Shown here in pieces: positions 1-7,946 of a DNA stretch of 62,579 nt (within the stretch, counting starts at the first letter, position 1; each line of letters starts with the position of its first letter). This DNA is from Candidatus Heteroclostridium caecigallinarum (lineage in GTDB: Bacteria; Bacillota; Clostridia; Christensenellales; CAG-314), in the NCBI GenBank assembly GCA_904419725.1, contig CAJFSP010000007.1, forward strand, positions 1 through 62,579, written 5' to 3'. Both the position numbers and the translations under genes were made by a program. The notes beneath the pieces were generated by a model that did no database searches, had not been told where the DNA came from, and worked only from the letters and a program-made list of their open reading frames with translations.

Positions 1-1
1 A

Positions 2-271
2 ACCAAAACGCTGGCGGTCACGGTGGAGATGAAAGGGCACGGGATAATCTGGCTGCCGCCGCTGACGGAGTTCCAGACGGGGTACGTCACGGACAACACG
101 GACGGCGACGTTTACGTCTGCTCGAACAACGCCGCTGAGATACTTTCCGCAAAGCCGGACGCGATAATAGTCAACAAAGAATATACTTGCGTGGACGGAG
201 TTTACTCCGCCCACGCAATCGGTAACTTTACATTTACCTTCTTTAATGGTAAAATGTTCTTTAATAAATAG
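2..271 (+). CDS. C-terminal fragment, probably ComEC/Rec2 competence protein
   Basis: The reading frame is open from the first bases of the window and ends at TAG 269-271, so about 89 C-terminal residues are visible and the 5' end lies outside. The segment ends in short beta-strand-like stretches (FTFTFFNGK) of the kind seen after the metallo-beta-lactamase domain of ComEC. The main support is context: comEC directly upstream of holA is a common clostridial order. No catalytic motif falls inside the visible part, so the identity is an inference. A GTG at 23 could be mistaken for a start, but the frame continues upstream of it. Confidence 0.45.
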   Translation, partial: TKTLAVTVEMKGHGIIWLPPLTEFQTGYVTDNTDGDVYVCSNNAAEILSAKPDAIIVNKEYTCVDGVYSAHAIGNFTFTFFNGKMFFNK

Positions 272-272
272 T

Positions 273-1238
273 ATGAGGACAACCTTTTCTCAATTAAAAC
301 AGCAGCTCAACGAGTTGCAGAATATCATCGTGGTGCACGGCGAAGACGCTTTTTTGCGGCGCAGAGCGGTCGGCATGATTAAAGAAAGCCTGGGGCTGGA
401 ATTCGAGCAGTTCAACCTGGATACGCTCACGCGCGCCCCGATGGACGAAATAATCACGTCGGCTTCCGTGCTGCCTTTCATGACGGGCGCCCGCCTTGTG
501 GTGGCGGAGGACTACCACGCGCCGGACGGGGCGGAACAGCGGGAGAGGGAGAAATTCAAAAAATACGCCCAGAACCCGGTGTATTCCACCACGCTGGTGT
601 TCGACACGGAAGTATGCCCCGGCGTGATAGCAGATTTGCCGCAGGTTGACTATGTAGACTGCAAAAAACTGCCGAGGGGCATGACGGAAAAGTGGATTAC
701 GGCGTATTGCCGCAAACAGGGCAAAGTCATTTCGCCTTACAACGCGCGGCTCATCTCCGAATTCTGCCTTGACGACATGACGAGGATAAGCACCGAAACG
801 GAAAAAATATGCTGTTACAGCGACGGCGAAATCACTACGGAAGACGTGGAACTTATGATAGAAAAGGACAGCGAACTTAAACTTTACGAATTCGCCAACG
901 AAATAGCCGTGAAAAACGCCGACAAGGCCTTTGCCCTGGCAAAGGGGCTGCTGGCAAAGGGCAACACGCCGCCCGCGCTGGTGTCGTCGGTTTACCGCAC
1001 GTTCAGGCGCATGTTTTATTCGCTTGTGTCGTCCGGCATGGGGCAGAAGGAAATGGCGTCCTGTCTCGGCGTGCAGCCTTTCGCCGTCGCCAAGGCAAGG
1101 GAAATAGCGGAAAAATTCACCCAGGTCAAACTGCGGCGGGCGCTGGACGTGTGCGCCGAAGCCGACAGAAACGCCAAAAACGGCATGAACGGCAACGCCG
1201 TGGTCAACTATCTGATTTTGCGGCTTATTTCGCTTTGA
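273..1238 (+). CDS. holA: DNA polymerase III delta subunit
   Basis: This 321-residue protein has the usual length of the clamp-loader delta subunit, which opens the beta sliding clamp and helps load it on primed DNA. The N-terminal segment at residues 18-36 (IIVVHGEDAFLRRRAV) is the typical start of its AAA+-like fold, and the C-terminal part (LVSSVYRTFRRMFY, VAKAREIAEKF) matches the helical collar domain. I chose ATG 273, just after the upstream TAG, because an upstream in-frame ATG at 246 would overlap the previous gene. No clear Shine-Dalgarno is visible, so translational coupling to the upstream gene is likely. Confidence 0.9.
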   Translation: MRTTFSQLKQQLNELQNIIVVHGEDAFLRRRAVGMIKESLGLEFEQFNLDTLTRAPMDEIITSASVLPFMTGARLVVAEDYHAPDGAEQREREKFKKYAQNPVYSTTLVFDTEVCPGVIADLPQVDYVDCKKLPRGMTEKWITAYCRKQGKVISPYNARLISEFCLDDMTRISTETEKICCYSDGEITTEDVELMIEKDSELKLYEFANEIAVKNADKAFALAKGLLAKGNTPPALVSSVYRTFRRMFYSLVSSGMGQKEMASCLGVQPFAVAKAREIAEKFTQVKLRRALDVCAEADRNAKNGMNGNAVVNYLILRLISL

Positions 1239-1257
1239 TTTTGCGGAAAGGAGAAAA

Positions 1258-1782
1258 ATGATAAATATCCTGCGTAAAAACTATGCCCTGACGCTGTGGC
1301 TCACCAGGGTCATCTACGGTCTGGCACTGCTTTTGGGGCAGATGTTCGCGATAGACTCGGCTTTCGGCTGGCTGTCTATGGCGCTGGGCGTCGCCGTGCC
1401 AAGGGCGTGGTACGTCTATTTGGCTTACGCCGTGGTCATGACCGCCGTCATGGAACTGATAATCAGACTGCTCACCCGTCTGATATTCAATTTTTTGCGG
1501 CTGGTTATAATACCGTTTAACGAATTTATAATTCTCTTTATGCTTTCGGGCGCGGTTGTCAACGCCGTGTCGGGGCTGATAAAACTGGTATATCTCGTTT
1601 CGCCCGCCGCCATGGTGTTCGGCGAGTGGCTGATAACTCCCGTCGTGTCGGCGGCGGTGTATTTCGGGCTGTTTCTGTTGGTTAAACGGCTGTATCTCAA
1701 CGACAAAAACGCTCCGTACGTTTTCAGGTGCGGCGTGATAACGTTTATGATATTCAGCGTGATTTCGCTGTTTATACTGTGA
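1258..1782 (+). CDS. Integral membrane protein of unknown function
   Basis: This 174-residue hydrophobic protein has about four to five predicted membrane segments (roughly residues 13-32, 48-70, 75-110, 118-140 and 150-174) and almost no soluble domain. Translation is well supported by AAAGGAG nine bases before ATG 1258. I do not recognise a family or catalytic motif. It sits 19 bp after holA and 8 bp before the M28 peptidase gene, so it is probably co-transcribed with both. A role with the membrane-anchored peptidase downstream is possible but rests only on position. Confidence 0.7.
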   Translation: MINILRKNYALTLWLTRVIYGLALLLGQMFAIDSAFGWLSMALGVAVPRAWYVYLAYAVVMTAVMELIIRLLTRLIFNFLRLVIIPFNEFIILFMLSGAVVNAVSGLIKLVYLVSPAAMVFGEWLITPVVSAAVYFGLFLLVKRLYLNDKNAPYVFRCGVITFMIFSVISLFIL

Positions 1783-1790
1783 GGCGGCGC

Positions 1791-3023
1791 ATGAAGACGA
1801 AAAAAACGGTTTTATGCTTTATTCTCGCCGTCGCTCTGATTTTGCCGAACACGGTTTTTGCCGCGGAAGCGGCAACGCCGTCCACCGGCGCGTACGGCCT
1901 GCTGGAAGAATTCGTTACTGACAACCCGTCCAGAACGGCGGGCACTGCCGGCGAAGGCGCCGCCGCCGACTGGATTGAAAACAAACTCAAAGAATTCGGA
2001 TATACCGACGACGACATATCAAGACAGACTTTCAGCATAGAAAACTATCTTTCCGGCGTTTCGGGCAGCGGCCTCACGACGACGTCGGAAAACATCTCGC
2101 TCAGCGTTCCTTCCGCCGTTTCAAACGGCAAAGTTGTCATAGGCGCGCATTACGACAACGCTTCGTCGCTTTATAACGGCTATTCCGCCACGGGCGGACA
2201 GGGCGTCTCGGACAACGGCGGCGGAGTGGCGGTTTTGCTGGAACTGGCGCGCAAATTCAAAGACGTATCGCTGGATTTTGACCTAGAAATAGTTTTTTTC
2301 GGGGCGGAAGAACTCGGACTGGTCGGCTCACGGCACTATGTGTCGGGGCTGACGCAGAGCGTGAAAGACGACATCCTGCTTATGATAAACATCGATGTTG
2401 TGGTTAACGGCGATTATCTGTACGTCTGGGGAGAGGACGGTTATACGCCGCAGGCGGCTTATTTCGCAGAAATCAGCGGCGGCTCGGCGCGCGTCCTGCC
2501 CGCCAACAAACGGGCGGTTTACGGCGTGTCTGTCACGGGGTCGCGTCCGTATTACACCGTCGCCCACGCCGCCGACAGCATGTCTTTCCTGGACGCGGGC
2601 ATTCCCGTGGCGTTCTTCTTTTCCGGCAACTTGTCGTCGGGCAGTTTCGGCTATGTCGAAAACGACGGCATGGACGGCGTGATGCACACCGAAAACGATA
2701 CGCTGGAATATATTTCGGAGCGCTACCGCGACAAAATGATTTCCAACACTGACGCCGTCGTCAACACCATATATAACGGCGTCACGGCGGACGGTTTTGT
2801 CGCCGCCGTGGAAAACGCGAGAGATTACATCACCGGCGGTTTTTGGCTGAACGGCGTTTACGCCATGGCGATAACGCTGGTTATCATGGCGGGGCTGGGC
2901 GTCTGGGCGTATTTTTATTACGGAAAACTTAAAAAGCGGGCCATACTCGGCACCGCGGATGTCAGAGGAGAAAGGGTCTTTACCCGTCCCGATGACGACG
3001 ATATCTTTACTTTCAGGAGTTGA
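1791..3023 (+). CDS. M28-family zinc aminopeptidase, secreted and membrane-anchored
   Basis: The 410-residue product begins with a signal peptide (KTKK, a hydrophobic stretch, then an A-rich cleavage region near residue 24). It carries the metal ligands expected for peptidase family M28: H120 (GAHYDN), D141 (SDNGGG), E173/E174 (GAEELG), D202 (NIDV) and a late His in MHTENDTLE. These usually hold two zinc ions that cleave N-terminal residues from peptides. A transmembrane helix near residues 350-370, followed by a basic and then acidic tail, suggests the catalytic domain faces outward and stays tethered. The start at ATG 1791 has GAGG just upstream; a longer in-frame start at 1728 would overlap the preceding gene. 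Confidence 0.85.
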   Translation: MKTKKTVLCFILAVALILPNTVFAAEAATPSTGAYGLLEEFVTDNPSRTAGTAGEGAAADWIENKLKEFGYTDDDISRQTFSIENYLSGVSGSGLTTTSENISLSVPSAVSNGKVVIGAHYDNASSLYNGYSATGGQGVSDNGGGVAVLLELARKFKDVSLDFDLEIVFFGAEELGLVGSRHYVSGLTQSVKDDILLMINIDVVVNGDYLYVWGEDGYTPQAAYFAEISGGSARVLPANKRAVYGVSVTGSRPYYTVAHAADSMSFLDAGIPVAFFFSGNLSSGSFGYVENDGMDGVMHTENDTLEYISERYRDKMISNTDAVVNTIYNGVTADGFVAAVENARDYITGGFWLNGVYAMAITLVIMAGLGVWAYFYYGKLKKRAILGTADVRGERVFTRPDDDDIFTFRS

Positions 3024-3028
3024 GCCGG

Positions 3029-3901
3029 GTGAAAGCGTGGTTTGTTTCAAACGGATATTACAGGAGCGAGGCTTATTCTTATGTGGCGGAGGCGTTCGGC
3101 AAAGCGTGCGCGCGCCGCGGCGTCGAGATGACGGCGCTGCGCTCCAACGAGATTTCCTATATAATAAAGAATGGCGAAATACGCTTTGACTGTCCGCTGC
3201 CCGATTTTGTTATTTTTTGGGACAAAGACCTGCCGCTTGCTTATTCTCTTGAAAAACTCGGCGTCAGGGTGTATAATAGCCCGAAAGCGATAGAGATATG
3301 CGACGATAAGATAAAAACGGCTTGCGCCCTGGCGGAAAACGGCGTGCCCATGCCTGACACGGTTTTCGCTCCCATGTCTTACCCCGGCGTGGGCGGCGTT
3401 GACCCGGACTTTCTCGGCAGAGTCGAAAAAGCGCTGGGGTATCCGATGGTTGTTAAGGAAGCGTGCGGTTCTCTCGGCAGGCAGGTATATCTGGCCAAAG
3501 ACAGAAGCGAACTTGAAAAACTGCGGCTCGGTCTTATGTATTCGCGGCATTTGTATCAGAAGTTTGTTTCCGCCGGGGCCGGCAGAGACGTCCGCGTTAT
3601 TGTTGTCGGCGGCAGGGCCGTCGCCCATATGGTGAGAGAAAACAAAACAGATTTCCGTGCCAACATAGAACTTGGCGGCAAAGCCGTGCGCGCGGAAATT
3701 CCGCCATCCTTCGTAAAACTCGCCGAAAAGGCGGCGTCTGTTTTGCGGCTGGACTACGCCGGGGTGGATTTGCTTTTCGGCGAAGACGGCCCGCTGGTGT
3801 GCGAGGTTAACTCAAACGCTTTTTTCAGGGGTCTGGAAGGCTGCGCAGGCGTGGACGTGGCGGAAATATATCTAGGGCATATACTCGAAGACAGGAGATG
3901 A
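3029..3901 (+). CDS. RimK-like ATP-grasp ligase
   Basis: The 290-residue protein resembles the RimK/LysX branch of ATP-grasp enzymes, which join an amino acid to a carboxylate through an acyl-phosphate. The N-terminal pre-ATP-grasp half ends in YNSPKAIEICDDKIKT, a typical entry into the ATP-binding lobe. The core includes the lysine region MVVKEACGSLGRQV and ends with CEVNSNAFFRGLEG, matching the magnesium-binding E-x-N of the family. GTG 3029 is preferred because AGGAG lies nine bases upstream; TTG 3020 is too close to it. The substrate cannot be read from the sequence. A tyramine, glutamate or lysine ligase role is possible. Confidence 0.75.
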   Translation: MKAWFVSNGYYRSEAYSYVAEAFGKACARRGVEMTALRSNEISYIIKNGEIRFDCPLPDFVIFWDKDLPLAYSLEKLGVRVYNSPKAIEICDDKIKTACALAENGVPMPDTVFAPMSYPGVGGVDPDFLGRVEKALGYPMVVKEACGSLGRQVYLAKDRSELEKLRLGLMYSRHLYQKFVSAGAGRDVRVIVVGGRAVAHMVRENKTDFRANIELGGKAVRAEIPPSFVKLAEKAASVLRLDYAGVDLLFGEDGPLVCEVNSNAFFRGLEGCAGVDVAEIYLGHILEDRR

Positions 3902-3905
3902 CATT

Positions 3906-4574
3906 GTGGTTAACGTCGAAACGGTAAAAAACAAAATCGCGGCTGCCGCCGAAAAATCGGGCAGGCGTTATGACGACATCACCGTGGTGTGCGCCACCAA
4001 AACGAGGGACATCGACACAATCGCCGGCATCACGCAATACGGCTTTCACATCGCCGGCGAAAACAAAGTGCAGGAACTGTTGTCCAAATACCGCCCGCTT
4101 GAAGGAGTGTCGTGGCATATAATCGGACAGTTGCAGAGCAACAAAGTGAAATATATCATTGACAAAGTCGACATGGTGCAGTCGCTGGACAGGCTCAGCC
4201 TCGCGGCGGAGTTGCAGAAACAGTGCGCCGCCCGCGGCAGAAGCATTGACTGTCTTGTGGAAGTCAATATTTCGGGCATCGAAGGGCGTGGCGGCGTGGA
4301 GCCGCGCGTCACGGCGGAGTTTATAAAATCGCTGGAAGAGTTTGACAGGATTTCCGTAAAAGGGCTGATGACGGTGTTGCCGGTTTGCCAAAGCAAAGAA
4401 AGTCTCGTCCCGTATTGCGTAAAAATGAAAGAGTTGTTTGACGACATCAGGAGCCGTTTCGGCGGAATCTCGGTGCTGTCGATGGGCATGTCCGACGACT
4501 ATGAGTGCGCCATAGAAAACGGCGCGACGATGGTGCGCCTGGGCAGGGCTTTGTTTGGAGAGAGAAACATATGA
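3906..4574 (+). CDS. Pyridoxal phosphate homeostasis protein YggS/YlmE
   Basis: This 222-residue protein belongs to the YggS/PROSC family, single-domain TIM-barrel proteins that bind PLP and buffer its free concentration. The PLP lysine is K32 in VVCATKTRD, and the family stretches HIIGQLQSNKVKYI, VEVNISG and SMGMSDDYECAIENGATMVRLGRALFG are all present. GTG 3906 has AGGAG about nine bases upstream. The gene ends with an ATGA overlap onto sepF, the same ylmE-sepF pairing seen in many Gram-positive division clusters. Confidence 0.9.
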   Translation: MVNVETVKNKIAAAAEKSGRRYDDITVVCATKTRDIDTIAGITQYGFHIAGENKVQELLSKYRPLEGVSWHIIGQLQSNKVKYIIDKVDMVQSLDRLSLAAELQKQCAARGRSIDCLVEVNISGIEGRGGVEPRVTAEFIKSLEEFDRISVKGLMTVLPVCQSKESLVPYCVKMKELFDDIRSRFGGISVLSMGMSDDYECAIENGATMVRLGRALFGERNI

Positions 4575-4846
4575 AAAAGGAAAGAAAAGAACAGCAAAAA
4601 CGTATAAACGTGCGCGACGTTTACGTATTTTATCCCATGAACTTCGACGACGTGCAGTATTCGATAGACGCGCTCATGCAGGGCACGCCGCTTATAGTGT
4701 CCTTCACGAAAGTGGACGAAAAGAACACCCAGCGGTTTCTGGATTTTCTGAGCGGCGCTATTTACGCTCTCAAAGGCGGCGTAAGGCAACTCGGGCAGAG
4801 AGATTTTCTGTTCCGTCCAGACGGCGTGGAAGTGGTGTTCGGCTGA
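4571..4846 (+). CDS. sepF: Cell division protein SepF (short form)
   Basis: The 91-residue protein contains the SepF core (DVYVFYPMNFDDVQYSIDALMQGTPLIVSF, read here in two pieces either side of residue 34, then RFLDFLSGAIYALKGGVRQL). In other bacteria this fold polymerises and links FtsZ to the membrane. SepF is usually near 150 residues with an N-terminal amphipathic membrane-targeting helix and a flexible linker. Here only about 17 highly charged residues precede the core, so the helix appears to be missing. ATG 4571 overlaps the yggS stop. An upstream in-frame start at 4505 lies inside yggS and does not add an amphipathic helix. Confidence 0.85.
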   Translation: MKKERKEQQKRINVRDVYVFYPMNFDDVQYSIDALMQGTPLIVSFTKVDEKNTQRFLDFLSGAIYALKGGVRQLGQRDFLFRPDGVEVVFG

Positions 4847-4847
4847 A

Positions 4848-5384
4848 ATGGTGGATATGAAGGCAATCAAAAAATACAAACTGCTTATTCTGGCGGCCGC
4901 CGTCGTTGTTTTGTCGGTGGCGATAGACCTTGTGACAAAGGTCATAGCGCAAAACAATTTGCAGGGCAATACCGTTTCCGTCATAGGCAACTGGCTGCAA
5001 CTGACTTACACCACAAACGGCGGCTCGTCTTTCAGTTTTCTCGACGGGCACGAGGGCGCCAACATAATATTTTTCGTGATAACGCTCATCGGTCTGCCGC
5101 TTATCGGCGCTCTGATTTATTTCAACAGAAAGGGCAGCCTGTTCGGCAACGTGGGGCTTATGCTCATGCTGGGCGGCACGCTGGGCAACGCCATCGACAG
5201 GGCTTTTCTGGGCGACGGTTTTTTCAACGGCAGGGTGCGCGATTTTATTTCGGTTAAAGGCTTTGCCGTCTTCAATTTCGCCGATATGTGTCTTGTTGTC
5301 GGCGTGATTATGTTTATAATAGCGCTGCTGTTTCTGGAAAAGGACGCTTTGTTCGGCAAAAAGGAAAACAAAAAGGATGAGTGA
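4848..5384 (+). CDS. lspA: Lipoprotein signal peptidase
   Basis: This 178-residue membrane protein is signal peptidase II, which cleaves prolipoproteins just before the lipidated cysteine. Four membrane helices are apparent, and the catalytic aspartates are D117 (GNAIDRAFLG) and D146 (FNFAD). ATG 4848 gives a four-helix protein of normal length; ATG 4857, three codons later, is an equally plausible start. It follows sepF by one base and overlaps rluD by 8 bp, which is the usual lspA-rluD pair. A likely client in this window is the cyclophilin lipoprotein at 55534. Confidence 0.93.
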   Translation: MVDMKAIKKYKLLILAAAVVVLSVAIDLVTKVIAQNNLQGNTVSVIGNWLQLTYTTNGGSSFSFLDGHEGANIIFFVITLIGLPLIGALIYFNRKGSLFGNVGLMLMLGGTLGNAIDRAFLGDGFFNGRVRDFISVKGFAVFNFADMCLVVGVIMFIIALLFLEKDALFGKKENKKDE

Positions 5385-6300
5385 AAAACTGCGGCTTACC
5401 GTCGGCGGCGAAAACGACGGCGACAGGCTGGACGCCGCTCTCGGCGAACTGCTGGAAAACGTCAGCCGCGCCAGGGCGCAGAAACTTATTAAAGAAGGCG
5501 CGGTTCTGGTCAACGGAAAGGCGGAAAAAGCGTCGAAAGCGGTGAGGGAAGGCGACTTTATCCAAGTGGATATGCCCGACCTCAACCCGCCGGACCTCGT
5601 CGCGCAGGACATTCCGCTGGATATCGTCTGGCAGGACGAAAATCTCGCCGTAATCAACAAACAGCAGGGGCTGACGGTGCACCCCGCCGGAGGCGTTTAC
5701 GAAGGCACTTTGGTCAACGCTCTGCTGTATCACATTAAAGATTTGAGCGGCATAAACGGCGATATACGTCCGGGCATAGTGCACAGGCTGGACAAAGACA
5801 CGTCGGGGCTTATGGTTGTGGCGAAAAACGACGCCGCGCACAGAAGCCTGGCGGCGCAGATAGCCGACAAAACCTGCCGGAGAATTTATTTCGCCCTGCT
5901 GGAAGGTGTGCTGAAAGAGGACTGCGGCACGGTGGAACAGCCGATAGGGCGCAGCAAAACCGACCGCAAAAAAATGGCTGTCGTGCCGGACGGGAAATAC
6001 GCCAAAACGGAATATTCCGTCGTCAGGCGGTATGACAATTATACTCTCGCCAGGTTCAGGCTTTACACCGGCAGGACGCACCAGATAAGGGTGCACGCCA
6101 AATATCTGGGGCACCCCGTTGTGGGCGATAAAACTTACGGATACAAAAACCAGAAATTCGCCCTTGACGGCCAGTTGCTTCATTCGGCGGAAATCGGGTT
6201 TCTGCATCCGGTCAGCGGCGAGCGCATGACGTTTACCTGTCCGCTGCCGCCGTATTTCTTGAAAGTGCTGGACACTTTGGGTAAAAAACAAAACGGCTGA
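5377..6300 (+). CDS. rluD: 23S rRNA pseudouridine synthase, RluD type
   Basis: The 307-residue enzyme has an N-terminal S4 RNA-binding domain (about residues 13-60, with RLDAALGELL and AQKLIKEGAVLVNG) and a RluA-type catalytic domain. The catalytic aspartate is D139 in GIVHRLDKDTSGLMVVAK. Members isomerise uridines in helix 69 of 23S rRNA or similar sites. The start overlaps the end of lspA, giving tight coupling. It is followed by a new promoter, so it is probably the last gene of the holA-to-rluD unit. Exact target sites cannot be read from the sequence. Confidence 0.9.
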   Translation: MSEKLRLTVGGENDGDRLDAALGELLENVSRARAQKLIKEGAVLVNGKAEKASKAVREGDFIQVDMPDLNPPDLVAQDIPLDIVWQDENLAVINKQQGLTVHPAGGVYEGTLVNALLYHIKDLSGINGDIRPGIVHRLDKDTSGLMVVAKNDAAHRSLAAQIADKTCRRIYFALLEGVLKEDCGTVEQPIGRSKTDRKKMAVVPDGKYAKTEYSVVRRYDNYTLARFRLYTGRTHQIRVHAKYLGHPVVGDKTYGYKNQKFALDGQLLHSAEIGFLHPVSGERMTFTCPLPPYFLKVLDTLGKKQNG

Positions 6301-6319
6301 AAAAACAAAACCCAAACCG

Positions 6320-6348
6320 TTTACAGAAAACAAAATGTGTGATATTAT
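6320..6348 (+). promoter_or_regulatory. Promoter of the pyr operon
   Basis: TTTACA at 6320-6325 and TATTAT at 6343-6348 are separated by 17 bases. An overlapping TATAAT lies at 6346-6351. Transcription would start near 6355, just before the PyrR-type hairpin. Confidence 0.7.
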
Positions 6349-6363
6349 AATCACAGTTCGGAT

Positions 6364-6396
6364 ATCTTTAAGTCGGTACAGCGAGACCGTCAAGAT
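6364..6396 (+). promoter_or_regulatory. PyrR-binding hairpin (anti-antiterminator) of the pyr leader
   Basis: ATCTT (6364-6368) pairs with AAGAT (6392-6396) and CGGT (6374-6377) with ACCG (6386-6389). The loop ACAGCGAG resembles the conserved PyrR-recognition loop of other Gram-positive bacteria. The 3' arm (CCG, bulged T, CAAGA at 6387-6395) can instead pair with TCTTGCGG at 6436-6443. That pairing would open the terminator, giving a complete three-state attenuator. PyrR with bound UMP would be expected to stabilise the first hairpin and so favour termination. Confidence 0.75.
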
Positions 6397-6433
6397 GTTG
6401 ATTACTGGTAAATCATATTTGCAGTTATTATAA

Positions 6434-6463
6434 AGTCTTGCGGCGCGCCGCGAGACTTTTTTT
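6434..6463 (+). terminator. Attenuator terminator in front of pyrR
   Basis: An eleven-base stem with one G-T wobble (6434-6457, arms AGTCTTGCGGC and GCCGCGAGACT) is followed by seven T residues. It ends four bases before the pyrR ribosome-binding site, so the whole operon is transcribed only on read-through. Confidence 0.88.
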
Positions 6464-6475
6464 GTTGGAGGAAAG

Positions 6476-6994
6476 ATGGACAGAAAGGTGTTTATGACAG
6501 ACGGCGACATGGCGCGTACAATCGCCAGGCTGGGCTACTCGGTGTGCGAAAAACTGCCCGCCGACAATCTTGTCATACTCGGCATATACACCGGCGGCGC
6601 GGTGCTCGCCCGCCGTATTTCGGACTTTCTCAAAAAAAACAAAGGGTTTGACGTGCCCGTCGGCGTGCTGGACATCACGCCTTTCCGCGACGACCTCAAA
6701 AGCGGCGCCGACTATAAAGACAAAACCCAAATAGACTTCGACGTCAACGGCAAAAACCTGCTGCTGGTGGACGACGTTCTCTACACCGGCAGAACTGCAA
6801 GGTCGGCTCTCGCGGCGATAAACGGTCTCGGCCGCCCGAAGACGGTCAGCCTTGCCGTGCTGATAGACCGCGGCCACAGGGAACTGCCGATAAAACCCGA
6901 TTTCGTCGGCAAAAACATCCCGACGGAAGCGGGGCAGAAGGTGGAAGTCAGGTTCGCCGAAACCGACGGAAAAGACGAAGTGGAAATTCTGTGA
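6476..6994 (+). CDS. pyrR: Pyrimidine operon attenuation regulator PyrR
   Basis: The 172-residue protein has the phosphoribosyltransferase fold, with the PRPP loop LLLVDDVLYTGRTARSA at residues 96-112 and the RDDL segment near residue 71. PyrR binds the pyr leader RNA when UMP or UTP is abundant, and also has weak uracil phosphoribosyltransferase activity. It is the first gene of the operon and lies directly downstream of a matching leader structure, so autoregulation by attenuation is very likely. GGAGG at 6467-6471 fixes the start at ATG 6476. Confidence 0.95.
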   Translation: MDRKVFMTDGDMARTIARLGYSVCEKLPADNLVILGIYTGGAVLARRISDFLKKNKGFDVPVGVLDITPFRDDLKSGADYKDKTQIDFDVNGKNLLLVDDVLYTGRTARSALAAINGLGRPKTVSLAVLIDRGHRELPIKPDFVGKNIPTEAGQKVEVRFAETDGKDEVEIL

Positions 6995-7015
6995 CAAACC
7001 CTTGGGGAGGGGAAG

Positions 7016-7945
7016 ATGCTTAAAAACAAAGATTTGCTGGGGCTTAAAGATACCCCCAAAGAAGAAATTCAGCTGATACTCGACGTGGCGGAGGAAATGA
7101 AAAAAATCGTGCGTTCGCCGCACAAAAAGTCGCCTTATTTCGCCGGTAAAAGCATGGCGACGCTGTTTTACGAAAACAGCACCCGCACGAAATCGTCATT
7201 TGAGTTCGCGTGCAGTTACATGGGCGGCGTTTATTCCAGCCTCAACGTGGCGACTTCCAGCGTGAACAAGGGCGAGTCGATTCTCGATACGCTCAAAACG
7301 ATAGATTCTTTTGGCACAGACGTGATAGTCATCAGGCACAGCATGTCGGGCGTGCCGCACGTTTACGCGCCGCACGTCAGGGCGCATATAGTCAACGCGG
7401 GCGACGGGCTGAACGAGCACCCGACCCAGGCGCTTCTTGACATGCTGACCATGCGTGAAAGATACGACACTTTCAGGGGGCTTAAAGTCGCGATACTGGG
7501 CGACGTCAAACACAGCCGCGTCGCGCGCAGCAACGTGTGGGGGCTGTCGAAGATGGGCGCCGAAATCAGGATATGCGGTCCGGGCACTCTGCTGCCTTCC
7601 GGCGTTGAAAAACTGCCGGGCGTCACGGTGTGCGCCACCGTGGAAGAAGCGGTCAGGGACGCCGATGTGGTGATGGGGCTCAGGCTGCAACTCGAACGTA
7701 TGACGAAAGGGCTCATCCCGAGCATGGGCGAGTATCACAGATATTTCGGCGTGGACGAAGACATGCTGGCAAAGGCTAAAAAAGGAGCTCTGCTTCTCCA
7801 TCCGGGGCCTGTCAACAGAAACGTGGAACTCAGTTTCGACGTGGTTGACTGCCGCCAGAGCATGATTAACGAACAGGTCACCAACGGCGTGGCGGTGCGC
7901 ATGGCGGTCATGTATCTCCTGACGAGAGACAACAAGGTGGTGTAA
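7016..7945 (+). CDS. pyrB: Aspartate carbamoyltransferase catalytic subunit
   Basis: This 309-residue enzyme condenses carbamoyl phosphate with aspartate, the first committed step of pyrimidine synthesis. The carbamoyl-phosphate site is visible as STRTKSSFE (from residue 55) and HPTQALLDM (from residue 135), and the C-terminal HPGPVNRNVEL loop is also present. No regulatory subunit gene pyrI is present, as is usual in Gram-positive bacteria, where control is through PyrR. A GGGGAGG sequence precedes ATG 7016, and pyrC starts one base after its stop. Confidence 0.95.
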   Translation: MLKNKDLLGLKDTPKEEIQLILDVAEEMKKIVRSPHKKSPYFAGKSMATLFYENSTRTKSSFEFACSYMGGVYSSLNVATSSVNKGESILDTLKTIDSFGTDVIVIRHSMSGVPHVYAPHVRAHIVNAGDGLNEHPTQALLDMLTMRERYDTFRGLKVAILGDVKHSRVARSNVWGLSKMGAEIRICGPGTLLPSGVEKLPGVTVCATVEEAVRDADVVMGLRLQLERMTKGLIPSMGEYHRYFGVDEDMLAKAKKGALLLHPGPVNRNVELSFDVVDCRQSMINEQVTNGVAVRMAVMYLLTRDNKVV

Positions 7946-7946
7946 A

